Assembly (NCBI RefSeq): GCF_900119365.1
Contig: NZ_FPJO01000022.1
Span: 60,942-124,941 of the forward strand
Direction: 5' to 3'
DNA from: Streptomyces atratus
Lineage (GTDB): Bacteria > Actinomycetota > Actinomycetes > Streptomycetales > Streptomycetaceae
Length of the DNA stretch: 64,000 nucleotides
Shown: positions 25,829 through 34,294 of the stretch, one piece after another
Numbering within the stretch: position 1 is the first letter of the stretch
Layout: each line of letters starts with the position of its first letter
Program-made: the position numbers and the translations under genes
The notes under the pieces: generated by a model
What the model saw: the letters and a program-made list of their open reading frames with translations, nothing else
What the model was told of the DNA's origin: nothing
The model's database searches: none

Positions 25829-27226
25829 CTACTTCCGGTCGGCGCAGGGGTCGCAGCAGGAGGGCGCCGGCTCGACGCAGATGGTGACGGTGTCGGTGTT
25901 GTCGGCGGTGTCGGGATCCTTTTCGTTGCCGGTGGCGGCGGCGGTGTTGTCGATCGGGCCGGCTTCGGTGGCCTTGGCCCGCAGTACGAGGGTGGCTCCG
26001 GCGCCGTCGGCCAGGGCGCCCACGGTCCACCGTCCGGTGGCCGGGTCGTAGCTTCCGGGGCCGTCGGCGGACAGGAAGGCGAGACCGTCCGGGAGCCGGT
26101 CGGTGACGGTGACGCCGGTGGCCGGGTTCGGGCCGGCGTTGTGGACGGTGATGCGGTAGGTCACGGTCTGGCCGACGGTGACGGTGGTCGCGTCGGCTGC
26201 CTTGACCACGCTCAGGTCGGCGGCCGGGTTGACCTGCGTGACCTGCTCGTCGGAGGTGGACGTCAGCGGCTCCGGGGTCTCGCCGAGCCGGTTCTCGTAG
26301 GAGGCGGTGGCGGTGTTCCTGATCTGCTTGCCGCCGGCGGCCCGGTCGATGGTGACCCGGTACTCGGCCGTGGTTCCCGCCGGGAGGGTCTCGGTGTTGG
26401 GCAGGCTGCCGCCTTCCCCGGCGGTGGTGATGTCGCCGAGCCCGAAGACGACCTTGCCGGCCCCGGCGTCGTAGTACGCCTGGTCGTCATCCCGCGCGTC
26501 GGTCTTCGCACCGGCGTTCGGGCCGTCGACGATGCGCAGGGAACCGGGCAGATACGTCGTGCCCTGCGGGATGACGTCGGTCAGGACGAGGTTCTCGGCC
26601 GCGCCGCCGCCCTCGTTCCTGGCGTTGACGCGGTAGGTGACGACGTCGCCCACCTCCAGCGGTCCCGTGGGAGCGGCGGTCTTGGTGAGCACCACGTAGG
26701 GGGCGGTGCCGAAGAAGATCCCGTCCAGGAAGTTGCCGATGCTCTGGTTGCCGCCCGCGGCGGAGACGGAACGGAAGGCGAATCGCGTCAGCGTCTGGCC
26801 TGCCGGGACGGTGTAGGTGCCGGTGTAGTAACCCCAGGCGGTGTTGCCGTCGGTGAAGCGTCTCTGCTGCACCGCGGAGCCCGGCGCGCCGATGTCCAGC
26901 GCCATGGTGTCGTCCCCCTGGCGGCCGCGGTGGTACAGCCGCCAGTACAGCTTCGTACCGGGTGTGGTGGGCAGGTCCTGGTAGAGCGTGGAGACCTGAT
27001 TGGCGTTGAGCTCGGCGAACTGGGCGCCTTCGGCTGCCGGTACTCCGTTGAAGCCCGAGTGCCACAGCTCGATCATGTGGTCGGAGGCGGTCGTGAGCCA
27101 GCCCGGGACCCGCTTGGGCGCCTGCGTCCGTGAGGCGTCCGGGAGGATCTCCACATCGGTGACGGCGGGCTGTTCGAAGCTGCCGTTGGCCAGGGCAACC
27201 CGGAGCGGAGCAGGAGGTGTGGACAA
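25829..27226 (-). CDS. Surface-type protein with NGSFE jelly-roll domain and two DUF11 repeats
   Basis: A 465-residue protein. Residues about 1-165 form an NGSFEQP-type beta-sandwich domain (LYQDLPTTPGTKLYWRLYHRG). Two DUF11 beta-sandwich repeats follow (about 170-315 and 330-450; TYRVNARNEGGGAAENLVL, TYRITVHNAGPNPATGVTV). It ends in a Cys-rich tail (CCDPC). The domain set is typical of cell-surface adhesins, yet no signal peptide or sorting signal is visible. The best start is TTG 27226, with GAGGGGAAG four bases upstream. Frames further 5' show no signal peptide either. It may be exported by a non-Sec route, or the true 5' end is lost. Function unknown. Confidence 0.72.
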   Translation of the reverse strand: MSTPPAPLRVALANGSFEQPAVTDVEILPDASRTQAPKRVPGWLTTASDHMIELWHSGFNGVPAAEGAQFAELNANQVSTLYQDLPTTPGTKLYWRLYHRGRQGDDTMALDIGAPGSAVQQRRFTDGNTAWGYYTGTYTVPAGQTLTRFAFRSVSAAGGNQSIGNFLDGIFFGTAPYVVLTKTAAPTGPLEVGDVVTYRVNARNEGGGAAENLVLTDVIPQGTTYLPGSLRIVDGPNAGAKTDARDDDQAYYDAGAGKVVFGLGDITTAGEGGSLPNTETLPAGTTAEYRVTIDRAAGGKQIRNTATASYENRLGETPEPLTSTSDEQVTQVNPAADLSVVKAADATTVTVGQTVTYRITVHNAGPNPATGVTVTDRLPDGLAFLSADGPGSYDPATGRWTVGALADGAGATLVLRAKATEAGPIDNTAAATGNEKDPDTADNTDTVTICVEPAPSCCDPCADRK

Positions 27227-27842
27227 GGTTCTTCCCCTCAGGTCGACGCTGCTGGAACGCACCGCCGTCCGGCCGCGCATCTGCGCGCCGTGGCGGAGCC
27301 GGGACACCCAGTAGCGCAATGCATTCGCGTGATCGCGTAAAGCGATGGACCGGGCGGTTCGGCCAACCCCGCGCGGCAGGTTTGCGAAACCCGCCCCCGG
27401 ACGACTCCCGCCGCACGGGCCCCGCGCCACCTCCGGTGCGCCGCGCCCGTCGCACCCGCCTCCTGGTTCTCTCCCGCCCACCCCGTCATGGCTGGAAGTC
27501 TCCGCTGCGCCTCCCGCACCCACCCCTGCTCAGAGTGAATCGGTCACCATCGGAGTTGACGCCCCCGGCGCTGCGGAGGTGACCGCGTGAACGTCCGTGG
27601 AGATGAGGGCCGCTGACGCGCGCCCCGGGACCTCGCCCGCCGGCGCGGGGCTTCGGCCGCATGCGGACCCGAGCCGTCCGCCGACCGCGCCGCAGGGGCG
27701 CGGCGACCCGCCCACACAACCGTCGATCATGGTGTTTCCGCAGGTCGGGGCGGGTTTGGCTAATGGATTTCGCGCTACGGCGCAGGTCATGTAATGTTGT
27801 TCTCGCAACGCCGACCGGGAAGAAAAAAACCGGGAAGCACAA
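27227..27842. other. Intergenic region with no recognisable gene
   Basis: About 615 bases upstream of the DUF11 gene and before tRNA-Arg. Open frames exist on both strands, as expected from GC content, but none has a ribosome-binding site or family-like sequence. 27820-27842 holds an A-rich run just before the tRNA. Confidence 0.4.
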
Positions 27843-27915
27843 GCACTCGTAGCTTAACGGATAGAGCATCTGACTACGGATCAGAAGGTTGCAGGTTCGA
27901 ATCCTGCCGAGTGCA
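27843..27915 (+). tRNA. tRNA-Arg (anticodon ACG)
   Basis: A 73-nt tRNA. Acceptor GCACTCG/CGAGTGC, discriminator A; anticodon loop CTACGGA gives ACG (arginine CGN codons, wobble A to be deaminated to inosine). T-loop GGTTCGAATCC. The TadA needed for this deamination is encoded at 43436-43936. Confidence 0.95.
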
Positions 27916-27920
27916 CAGCA

Positions 27921-27960
27921 AGCAAGAGGCCCCCAGGAGAAATCCCGGGGGCCTCTTGCT
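27921..27960 (+). terminator. Terminator of the tRNA-Arg gene
   Basis: Perfect 14-bp stem (AGCAAGAGGCCCCC / GGGGGCCTCTTGCT) with a twelve-base loop, six bases after the tRNA. Confidence 0.85.
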
Positions 27961-27996
27961 GTTCCCTCCCTCTGCATCAGATCCGGGGGTTCGACC

Positions 27997-28881
27997 ATGG
28001 GCATGGCGTGGCAGTGCACCGGGCTGCGGTGGCCCGACGCGCAGGGGCCGCCCGTGCTGGGCTGGCGGCGGGGCGGGGCCGTGCGGGTGAGTGCGCAGGC
28101 GTACGGGACGGAGTTCGGGTTCCGGGCCGAGGGGGAGCGGCGCTGCGTCGGGGCGCGCGGGAACGTGTGTCCGGTCGGGGTCGTGGTGTCGGGGCGGAGC
28201 ACGGGGGCGCGGTGTCCGGAGTGTGCGCGGCTGGACCGGGCGCATTCGGTGGCCGCCGACACGATCGCCGACGACCCGAGGACGTACCGCGTGTATCTGG
28301 CCTGGTTCGGGCCGGGGATGGTGAAGGCCGGGATCACCGCCGAGGAGCGGGAGGCGGCACGGCTGCGCGAGCAGGGGGCCGTGGTGTTCAGCTGGCTGGG
28401 GCGGGGGCCGTTGATGGCGTGCCGGCGGACCGAGGAACTGCTGCGGTCGGCGCTCGGGGTGCCGGACCGGATTCCGTACGCGAGGAAGCGGGCTGTGCGC
28501 GGGGCGCTGCCGGGGGCGGCGGAGCGCGGTGCCGAGGTGGCGGAGGTCTACGGGCGGGCCGTGGCGCTGAAGGGGGCCGGGTGGCCCCGGTCGCTGGAGC
28601 GGCTGCCGTTCGAGGCGGTCGACCACGCCGGGCTGTTCGGGCTCGACGGCGCGGTCGAGGTGGCGTGGGCGGTCACCGAGCTGGTGGCCGGGGGCGCGGT
28701 CGCGGGGCGGCTGGTGGCGGCGGCCGGGCCGGATCTGCATCTGGCGACGGCGGACGGGGTCGTGGTGCTGGACACCCGGCTGATGACGGGGTGGGAGCTG
28801 GTGGCGGCGGACACGCGGGCCGGGGTGGGGGTGCCGGTGGCCGACATCGGGGGCGGTGGCGTGCAGGGCGGGCTGTTCTGA
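27997..28881 (+). CDS. DUF2797 family protein
   Basis: A 294-residue conserved actinobacterial protein of unknown function. Family-like stretches are the N-terminal MAWQCTGLRW, a Cys pair region (GRSTGARCPECARLDR) that could bind zinc, and YLAWFGPGMVKAGITAEER followed by EQGAVVFSWLGRGPLM near residue 130. No signal peptide or membrane helix. ATG 27997 is the first start after the tRNA terminator; GGGGG lies about eight bases upstream. The amidohydrolase gene follows after 38 bases and may be cotranscribed. The domain name is by resemblance only. Confidence 0.72.
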   Translation: MGMAWQCTGLRWPDAQGPPVLGWRRGGAVRVSAQAYGTEFGFRAEGERRCVGARGNVCPVGVVVSGRSTGARCPECARLDRAHSVAADTIADDPRTYRVYLAWFGPGMVKAGITAEEREAARLREQGAVVFSWLGRGPLMACRRTEELLRSALGVPDRIPYARKRAVRGALPGAAERGAEVAEVYGRAVALKGAGWPRSLERLPFEAVDHAGLFGLDGAVEVAWAVTELVAGGAVAGRLVAAAGPDLHLATADGVVVLDTRLMTGWELVAADTRAGVGVPVADIGGGGVQGGLF

Positions 28882-28919
28882 GATCGTCGGATCCGTCCGG
28901 ACGGTGAGAGGGGCACGGG

Positions 28920-29798
28920 ATGAGTGGTGACGCCGACGACGTCGTGCGGTTTTGGGAGCGGCTGGGGCTGCCCGGGATCATCGATGTCCATACGCACTTC
29001 ATGCCGGAGCGGGTGCTGGCCAAGGTCTGGGGGTACTTCGACTCGGCGGGGCCGCTGACCGGGATGGAGTGGCCGATCGAGTACCGCCACGACGAGGACG
29101 AACGGCTCGCGCTGCTGCGTTCGTTCGGCGTGCTCCGGTTCACCTCGATGCTCTACCCGCACAAGGCGGGGATGGCCGCCTGGCTGAACGGATGGGCTGC
29201 CGATTTCGCGCGCCGGGTGCCCGACTGTCTGCACACCGCGACCTTCTTCCCGGAGGAGGGCGTGGCGGGGTATGTGCGCGAGGCCGTCGAGGCGGGGGCG
29301 CGGGTCTTCAAGTCGCACCTCCAGGTCGGTGCGTACGACGCCAACGACCCGCTCCTGGAGCCGGTCTGGGGGCTGCTCGCGGAGGCCGGGATTCCGGTGG
29401 TGATGCACTGCGGTTCGGGGCCGGCGCCCGGCAAGTACACCGGACCTGAGCCGGTCGGCCGGCTGCTCGCCCGGCATCCTCGGCTGCCGTTGATCGTGGC
29501 GCACATGGGGACGCCGGAGTACGCGGAGTTCCTGGCGCTGGCGGAGACGTACCCCCGGGTGCGGCTCGACACGACGATGGCGTTCACGGACTTCACGGAG
29601 GACTTCGCCCCGTTCACGCCGGCCGAGCGGGGGCGGCTCGCCGCGCTCGGGGACAGGATCCTGCTGGGCACGGACTTCCCGAACATCCCGTATCCGTACG
29701 CGCACCAACTGCACGCGCTGGAACGGCTGGAGCTGGGGGACGACTGGCTGCGGGCGGTCTGTTACGGGAACGCGAGCGCCTTGTTCGACGCCGGCTGA
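28920..29798 (+). CDS. Amidohydrolase_2 family metal-dependent hydrolase
   Basis: A 292-residue TIM-barrel hydrolase or decarboxylase of the amidohydrolase_2 (ACMSD-like) group. Metal ligands are placed as expected: H-x-H in IIDVHTHFMPE (about 22-27), His in PVVMHCGSG (about 163), His in IVAHMGTPE (about 196) and Asp in LLGTDFPNIP (about 252). The substrate cannot be told from sequence. It lies 38 bases after the DUF2797 gene. The response regulator gene follows after its own probable promoter. Confidence 0.83.
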   Translation: MSGDADDVVRFWERLGLPGIIDVHTHFMPERVLAKVWGYFDSAGPLTGMEWPIEYRHDEDERLALLRSFGVLRFTSMLYPHKAGMAAWLNGWAADFARRVPDCLHTATFFPEEGVAGYVREAVEAGARVFKSHLQVGAYDANDPLLEPVWGLLAEAGIPVVMHCGSGPAPGKYTGPEPVGRLLARHPRLPLIVAHMGTPEYAEFLALAETYPRVRLDTTMAFTDFTEDFAPFTPAERGRLAALGDRILLGTDFPNIPYPYAHQLHALERLELGDDWLRAVCYGNASALFDAG

Positions 29799-29821
29799 CG
29801 GTCCGTCGGCGGTGCTGCTTT

Positions 29822-29872
29822 CTCAGGGAATTCACAGATTCGGGTAAGGACGCTTTCAGGGGAGCCTCACAG
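29822..29872 (+). promoter_or_regulatory. Imperfect direct repeat before the response-regulator gene
   Basis: CTCAGGGAATTCACAG at 29822-29837 and TTCAGGGGAGCCTCACAG at 29855-29872 share a CAGGG..TCACAG pattern about three helical turns apart. Direct repeats like this are typical sites for OmpR/PhoP-type regulators, so autoregulation is plausible (inference). Confidence 0.5.
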
Positions 29873-29881
29873 GGTTGGGGC

Positions 29882-30622
29882 ATGACGACGACGACCTCGC
29901 CCCAGGGGCGTACCGAACTGCTGAGGGCGGACCGCACCCCCGTCCGTGTGCTGGTGGTGGACGACGAGGCCCCGCTCACCGAGCTGCTGTCCATGGCGCT
30001 GCGTTACGAGGGCTGGGAGGTGCGCAGCGCCGGGGACGGTGCCGGGGCCGTAAGGATGGCGCGCGACTTCCGGCCCGACGCGGTGATCCTCGACGTGATG
30101 CTGCCCGACACGGACGGGTTCGCCGTGCTCGGCAGACTGCGGCGGGAGCTCTCCGAGGTCCCCGTCCTCTTCCTGACCGCGCGCGACGCGGTGGAGGACC
30201 GGATCGCCGGTCTCACGGCGGGCGGCGACGACTACGTGACCAAGCCGTTCAGCCTGGAGGAGGTCGTGGCGCGGCTGCGCGGGCTGATCAGGCGGTCCGG
30301 CACGGCGGCCGTGCGCAGCGAGTCGACGCTCGTCGTCGGCGATCTGGTCCTCGACGAGGACAGCCACGAGGTGAGCCGGGGCGGGACGTCCATCCATCTC
30401 ACCGCGACCGAGTTCGAGCTGCTGCGCTTCCTGATGCGCAATCCGCGGCGGGTGCTGAGCAAGGCGCAGATCCTCGACCGGGTCTGGAACTACGACTTCG
30501 GCGGGCAGGCGAACGTCGTCGAGCTGTACATCTCGTACCTGCGCAAGAAGATCGACGCGGGACGGTCATCGATGATCCACACCCGGCGCGGGGCGGGATA
30601 CCTCATCAAGCCAGGTGAGTAG
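29882..30622 (+). CDS. OmpR/PhoP-family response regulator (partner kinase truncated)
   Basis: A 246-residue two-component regulator. Receiver domain about 22-135 with acid pair VVDDE, phosphorylatable Asp in ILDVMLPDTDG (about 73) and Lys in DDYVTKPFS (about 121). Winged-helix DNA-binding domain about 150-243 (TATEFELLRFLM, YISYLRKKID, HTRRGAGY). All key residues are intact. The gene overlaps the kinase start by eight bases, so the two were translated together. The kinase has lost its catalytic half, leaving this regulator orphaned unless another kinase serves it. Confidence 0.92.
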   Translation: MTTTTSPQGRTELLRADRTPVRVLVVDDEAPLTELLSMALRYEGWEVRSAGDGAGAVRMARDFRPDAVILDVMLPDTDGFAVLGRLRRELSEVPVLFLTARDAVEDRIAGLTAGGDDYVTKPFSLEEVVARLRGLIRRSGTAAVRSESTLVVGDLVLDEDSHEVSRGGTSIHLTATEFELLRFLMRNPRRVLSKAQILDRVWNYDFGGQANVVELYISYLRKKIDAGRSSMIHTRRGAGYLIKPGE

Positions 30623-31103
30623 CCGCCCCCGCCGGTGGCGGGGGCCGTGGACGCTGCGGACCCGGCTGGTGGTCTCGGCGGTCACGCTGATCGCCGTCGT
30701 CGCCGCGGTCATCGGGACGGTCACCACCATCGCCTTCCACAGCTACATGTACGGCAAGCTCGACGACCAGCTGGACGCCATCGCCGTACGGGCCGCGAAG
30801 CCGCCCGGCGGGGGAACGATGCCCGGCGGCGGTGTGCCGCAGAGTCTCGACCCGCTGGCCTTCGTGGACGCGCGCGGGCTGCCCGTCGGCGCCTTCGGCG
30901 CCGTGGTGGCGGACGGCGCGGTCACTTCGTCGCGCGTCGTCGTGGAGACCACCACCCCAGGGCCCGGGGCCGAGGACGCCGGGCAGCCGATGACCGCGGC
31001 CCAGGGCAGGGCGCTGGAGGCGGCCGGCCTCTCCGCCGGGGAGGACCCGCGCACCCCGAACTCCCGTCGCGGCGCCCCCGGCGTCTCCGGGTCGAGGCTG
31101 TAG
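30615..31103 (+). pseudogene. Sensor histidine kinase truncated after its sensor domain
   Basis: The frame starts at GTG 30615 inside the end of the response-regulator gene. It reads an N-terminal membrane helix (about 18-42, LVVSAVTLIAVVAAVIGTVT) and an extracytoplasmic region to about residue 147. After position ~31056 the frame runs through the reverse strand of another gene and stops at 31103. HAMP, phosphoacceptor and ATPase domains are missing, about two thirds of a normal kinase. The 3' flank is the antisense of a phosphatase-family gene cut at the same place, so one deletion joined the two. Confidence 0.82.
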
Positions 31104-31423
31104 ACCGGAGCGAACGACACCCGCATGTCCAGCCGCTGGGCCAGCTCGCTCGCCAGATTGCGCCACTCGCTGCGGGTGCCCCAGTGGACGTCGACCTCCT
31201 GGAGCCCGATCACATCGGCGTCCAGCGAGCGGAGCTCGGCGGTCTGCCGGTCGAGATCGAAGACATTGTCCATGCCCGCGCCCGCATGGATGTTGTACGT
31301 GGCCACGCGCAGCGGAACCGCGCGCCCCTGCCCCTCCCCGGCGGCCGCTGCGGGAGGCGCGAGCGCCGTTCCCAACAGCCCTGCCGCGACGAGCGCTTCC
31401 ACCGTACGACGACGCAGTGACAT
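31046..31423 (-). pseudogene. Endonuclease/exonuclease/phosphatase family gene, 3' truncated
   Basis: The start at 31423 gives a secreted EEP-family protein. It has a signal peptide (about 1-28, MSLRRRTVEALVAAGLLG to PPAAAAG), then the family motifs RVATYNIHAG (about 39-48) and DVIGLQEVDVH (about 70-80, with the metal-binding Glu). Recognisable sequence stops at REFGVR, about residue 125, position ~31046. The frame stays open to 30743 only because it then reads the reverse strand of the kinase gene. The catalytic His/Asp half is gone, so it should be inactive. Confidence 0.8.
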
Positions 31424-31483
31424 ACCACTCCAGCCCTTGTCGGATCAGCGGCGAGCACCGTACCGCGCGGAAAGCGGAAATGC

Positions 31484-31542
31484 GTTGTACGCCGTACAGG
31501 ATCTGCTTTACGGTGTACAACGCCTGCTACTCGTACACCGTA
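31484..31542. promoter_or_regulatory. Three operator-like GTACRCCGTA sites before the MFS gene
   Basis: GTTGTACGCCGTA (31484-31496), its near reverse complement TACGGTGTACAAC (31509-31521) and CGTACACCGTA (31532-31542). The first two form a 12-of-13 inverted repeat around a 12-base loop. The likely ligand is the TetR-family regulator encoded just downstream at 33185-33943 (inference from context). Confidence 0.68.
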
Positions 31543-31561
31543 TAAGGGATCAGGAGTCCGT

Positions 31562-33091
31562 ATGACGGCGACCGCCGCCGAGCAGAACCACCTCTCGTCG
31601 CCGAGCCATCCGCAACGCTGGCTGATCCTCGGCGTCATCTGTCTCGCCCAGCTCACCGTGCTGCTCGACAACACCGTTCTCAATGTCGCGATCCCCTCCC
31701 TCACCCGGGAGCTGGACGCCTCCACCGCCGATGTGCAGTGGATGATCAACGCCTACTCGCTGGTCCAGTCGGGTCTGCTGCTCACGGCCGGCAGCTCCGC
31801 CGACCGCTACGGCCGCAAGAAGATGCTGATCGCCGGGCTCGCCCTGTTCGGCATCGGCTCGCTGGTGGCCGGACTGGCCCAGACGTCCGCGCAGCTGATC
31901 GCCGCCCGCGCGGGCATGGGCATCGGCGGTGCGCTGCTGATGACCACGACCCTGGCCGTCGTCGTGCAGATCTTCGACGAGACCGAGCGGGTCAAGGCGA
32001 TCGGTATCTGGTCGACCGTCAGCTCGCTCGGCTTCGCCGTCGGACCGCTGATCGGCGGAGTTATGCTCGACCACTTCTGGTGGGGCGCGATCTTCCTGAT
32101 CAACATCCCGGTCGCGGTCATCGGACTGGTCGCCGTGGCCCGGCTCGTCCCGGAATCCAAGAACGCCGGCGGCGATCGCCCCGACCTGCTCGGCGCACTG
32201 CTCTCCACCATCGGCATGGCATCCGTGGTGTACGCGATCATCTCCGGCCCGGAGCACGGCTGGGCATCGGGCCGGGTGCTGCTGACCGCCTTCGTCGGGG
32301 TCGCCGTCCTCACCGGATTCGTGCTGTGGGAGCTGCACATCCCGTACCCGATGCTGGACATGCACTTCTTCCGGAACCAGAAGTTCGTCGGGGCGGTCGC
32401 GGGCGCGATCCTGGTCGCCTTCGGGATGGGCGGCTCGCTCTTCCTGCTCACCCAGCAGCTCCAGTTCGTCCTCGGCTACGAGCCGCTGGAGGCCGGTCTG
32501 CGCACGGCTCCGCTGGCGCTGAGCGTCGTCGCGCTCAACCTCACCGGACTGGGCGCCAGGCTGGTGCCCAAGCTGGGCACGCCGGTCACCATCGCGGCCG
32601 GGATGAGCCTGCTGGCCGCGGGACTCGCCGCGATCGCGCTGCTCGGCGGCGACGGCTACGGCGGCATGCTGCTCGGCCTGGTCGTGATGGGCGCGGGCAT
32701 CGCGCTCGCCATGCCCGCCATGGCCAACGCGATCATGAGCGCCATCCCGCCGGAGAAGGCGGGCGTGGGCGCCGGGGTCAACGGCACGCTCGCCGAATTC
32801 GGCAACGGCCTGGGGGTCGCCGTCCTCGGCGCGGTGCTGGGCTCGCGGTTCGCGTCGCTGGTGCCGGCGGCGGTCGGGGCGGCTTCGCTGCCCGCCGCGC
32901 TCGCCTCGGCGACCGACGCCGGGGAGCGGGCCCGGATCACCGACGCCTTCGCCTCGGGTCTGGAGACCAGCCAGCTCTTCGGGGCGGTCGCGGTGCTGGT
33001 CGGCGGATTGCTGGCAGCAGTGCTTCTGCGCCGTGCGGAGCGGGCAGAATCTGCTCCGGCCGACTCGGCCGGGACAGCGGCAGCGGCATAG
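31562..33091 (+). CDS. MFS multidrug-type transporter, DHA2 (14-helix) family
   Basis: A 509-residue proton-driven drug exporter. Motif LDNTVLNVAIPSL in the first helix is the DHA2/motif D1 signature, and SSADRYGRKKM after helix 2 is motif A. WWGAIFLINIPVAVIG and the SAIPPEKAGVGAGVNGTLAEFGN loop are also typical. Fourteen hydrophobic segments can be traced. The substrate is unknown. The start at 31562 follows GGAGTCCGT. Three operator-like repeats sit in the 80 bases upstream, and a TetR regulator gene follows 94 bases downstream on the same strand. Confidence 0.9.
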   Translation: MTATAAEQNHLSSPSHPQRWLILGVICLAQLTVLLDNTVLNVAIPSLTRELDASTADVQWMINAYSLVQSGLLLTAGSSADRYGRKKMLIAGLALFGIGSLVAGLAQTSAQLIAARAGMGIGGALLMTTTLAVVVQIFDETERVKAIGIWSTVSSLGFAVGPLIGGVMLDHFWWGAIFLINIPVAVIGLVAVARLVPESKNAGGDRPDLLGALLSTIGMASVVYAIISGPEHGWASGRVLLTAFVGVAVLTGFVLWELHIPYPMLDMHFFRNQKFVGAVAGAILVAFGMGGSLFLLTQQLQFVLGYEPLEAGLRTAPLALSVVALNLTGLGARLVPKLGTPVTIAAGMSLLAAGLAAIALLGGDGYGGMLLGLVVMGAGIALAMPAMANAIMSAIPPEKAGVGAGVNGTLAEFGNGLGVAVLGAVLGSRFASLVPAAVGAASLPAALASATDAGERARITDAFASGLETSQLFGAVAVLVGGLLAAVLLRRAERAESAPADSAGTAAAA

Positions 33092-33184
33092 CATCGAGGC
33101 GGGGCGCACTGGACCGTACGAATCCGCTTCGTGCGCACAGGTACGCATCCGGTCCGTCCCGCTGGCAAGACGAGGAGAGATGCC

Positions 33185-33943
33185 ATGGTGTCCGCGGCCG
33201 ACCGTGTGAAGAACCCCGCCAGGACCAGCGTGTGGCTGGACCGGAGGACACCGTCGCGCACTCGCAGGACGGACCAGCCGACAGGTCTCGATCGGGACAG
33301 GATCACCGCGGCTTCCGTCCGGCTGCTGGACGCCGAGGGCCTCGCCAAATTCTCCATGCGCCGGCTCGCCGCCGAGCTGGATGTCACCGCGATGTCCCTC
33401 TACTGGTACGTGGACACCAAGGACGATCTGCTGGAACTGGCCCTCGACTCGGTCTACAGCGAGATCGCGCCCCCTCGCGAGGACGCGCACTGGCACGACC
33501 GACTGCGCGAAATGGCCATGTCCTACCGGGAATTGCTGGTCCGGCATGGCTGGGTGTCGCCGCTCGCCGGCCACTTCCTCAACATGGGCCCCCACTCGAT
33601 GCTGTTCTCGTACGCCATGCAGGACGTGGTCCGGGCGACGGGTCTGCCGCTGCATCAGCAGACGGGGGCGCTTTCCGCGGTCTTCCAGTTCGTGTACGGA
33701 TTCGGCACCATCGAAGCCCACTTCGTACAGCGCAGCGCGGAGTCAGGGGTCAGCCAGGACGATTTCTTCCAGCAGGCGCTGGGCACCATCCGGAGCCAGC
33801 CGCAGCTCAAGGAGATCGTGGAGGCCTCGCAGGACCTGATGGACGCCCGCGGCGGCGACACGGTCGAGGAGATGCGCGACCGGGACTTCACCTTCGCCCT
33901 GGACCTGCTGATCGCGGGCATCGAGGCGATGCGGGACCGCTGA
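33185..33943 (+). CDS. TetR-family regulator with TetR_C (tetracycline-repressor type) ligand domain
   Basis: A 252-residue repressor. The helix-turn-helix spans about 38-85 (ITAASVRLLDAEGLAKFSMR, AAELDVTAMSLYWYVDTKDDL); the W-Y-V in the recognition region is typical of TetR_C_1 proteins. The C-terminal helical domain binds an unknown ligand. ATG 33185 is chosen because GAGGAGAG precedes it; an upstream in-frame start adds 18 poorly coding residues. By position it is the likely controller of the MFS gene and of the repeats at 31484-31542. Confidence 0.88.
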   Translation: MVSAADRVKNPARTSVWLDRRTPSRTRRTDQPTGLDRDRITAASVRLLDAEGLAKFSMRRLAAELDVTAMSLYWYVDTKDDLLELALDSVYSEIAPPREDAHWHDRLREMAMSYRELLVRHGWVSPLAGHFLNMGPHSMLFSYAMQDVVRATGLPLHQQTGALSAVFQFVYGFGTIEAHFVQRSAESGVSQDDFFQQALGTIRSQPQLKEIVEASQDLMDARGGDTVEEMRDRDFTFALDLLIAGIEAMRDR

Positions 33944-34046
33944 GGGGCGGGGGGACGGCCGAGATCCCGCCCGCCCCCTCTCCCGTACCCACCCGTCGCC
34001 CGGCCGCCGCCCCTCGGCGAAGCGCTACGCGCTGCCCCTGCTCGAT

Positions 34047-34256
34047 CTCGTCGGACAGCACGATCACGCCGACCCGCTCGTCCCGCTTCGCGTTGCGGGT
34101 CCTGGCCCGCTCGGGGTAGGCCGGGACGACGGTCCGGCCCGCGTCGTCGGCCCCGCAGGTCGGCGGGGAACCCCGGGGGCGGCCTTCGGACCGGGTGGTC
34201 AGCGGGATCGCCCGGTGCCCGGGCCGTACGAAGGCCGGCAACTCGTCGAGTTCCAC
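34047..34256 (-). pseudogene. Remnant of a PPOX-class F420-dependent enzyme gene
   Basis: From GTG 34256 the translation reads ELDELPAFVRPGHRAIPLTT, then TCGADDAGR and YPERARTRNAKRDERVGVIVL. This is a recognisable N-terminal half of the ~140-residue pyridoxamine-oxidase-fold F420-dependent enzymes. After about residue 70 (position ~34047) the similarity ends, and what follows up to 33888 is low-complexity. Several positions in the retained part look substituted. The C-terminal half, with the rest of the cofactor pocket, is absent. The gene is therefore considered decayed. Confidence 0.7.
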
Positions 34257-34294
34257 GGCCGTGTTCGTCGCGATATCGGTGCCGTGGCCGCAGA

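Noticed and set aside
31423..31561. Premature stop or sequencing error explaining the kinase truncation
   Set aside because: A point error would leave recognisable kinase sequence in another frame downstream. Instead the sequence after ~31056 is antisense to an EEP-family gene, so a deletion junction fits better.
31738..34119. A 793-residue plus-strand frame overlapping the MFS and TetR genes
   Set aside because: Out-of-frame shadow of two clear genes, with an Arg-rich composition typical of such shadows.
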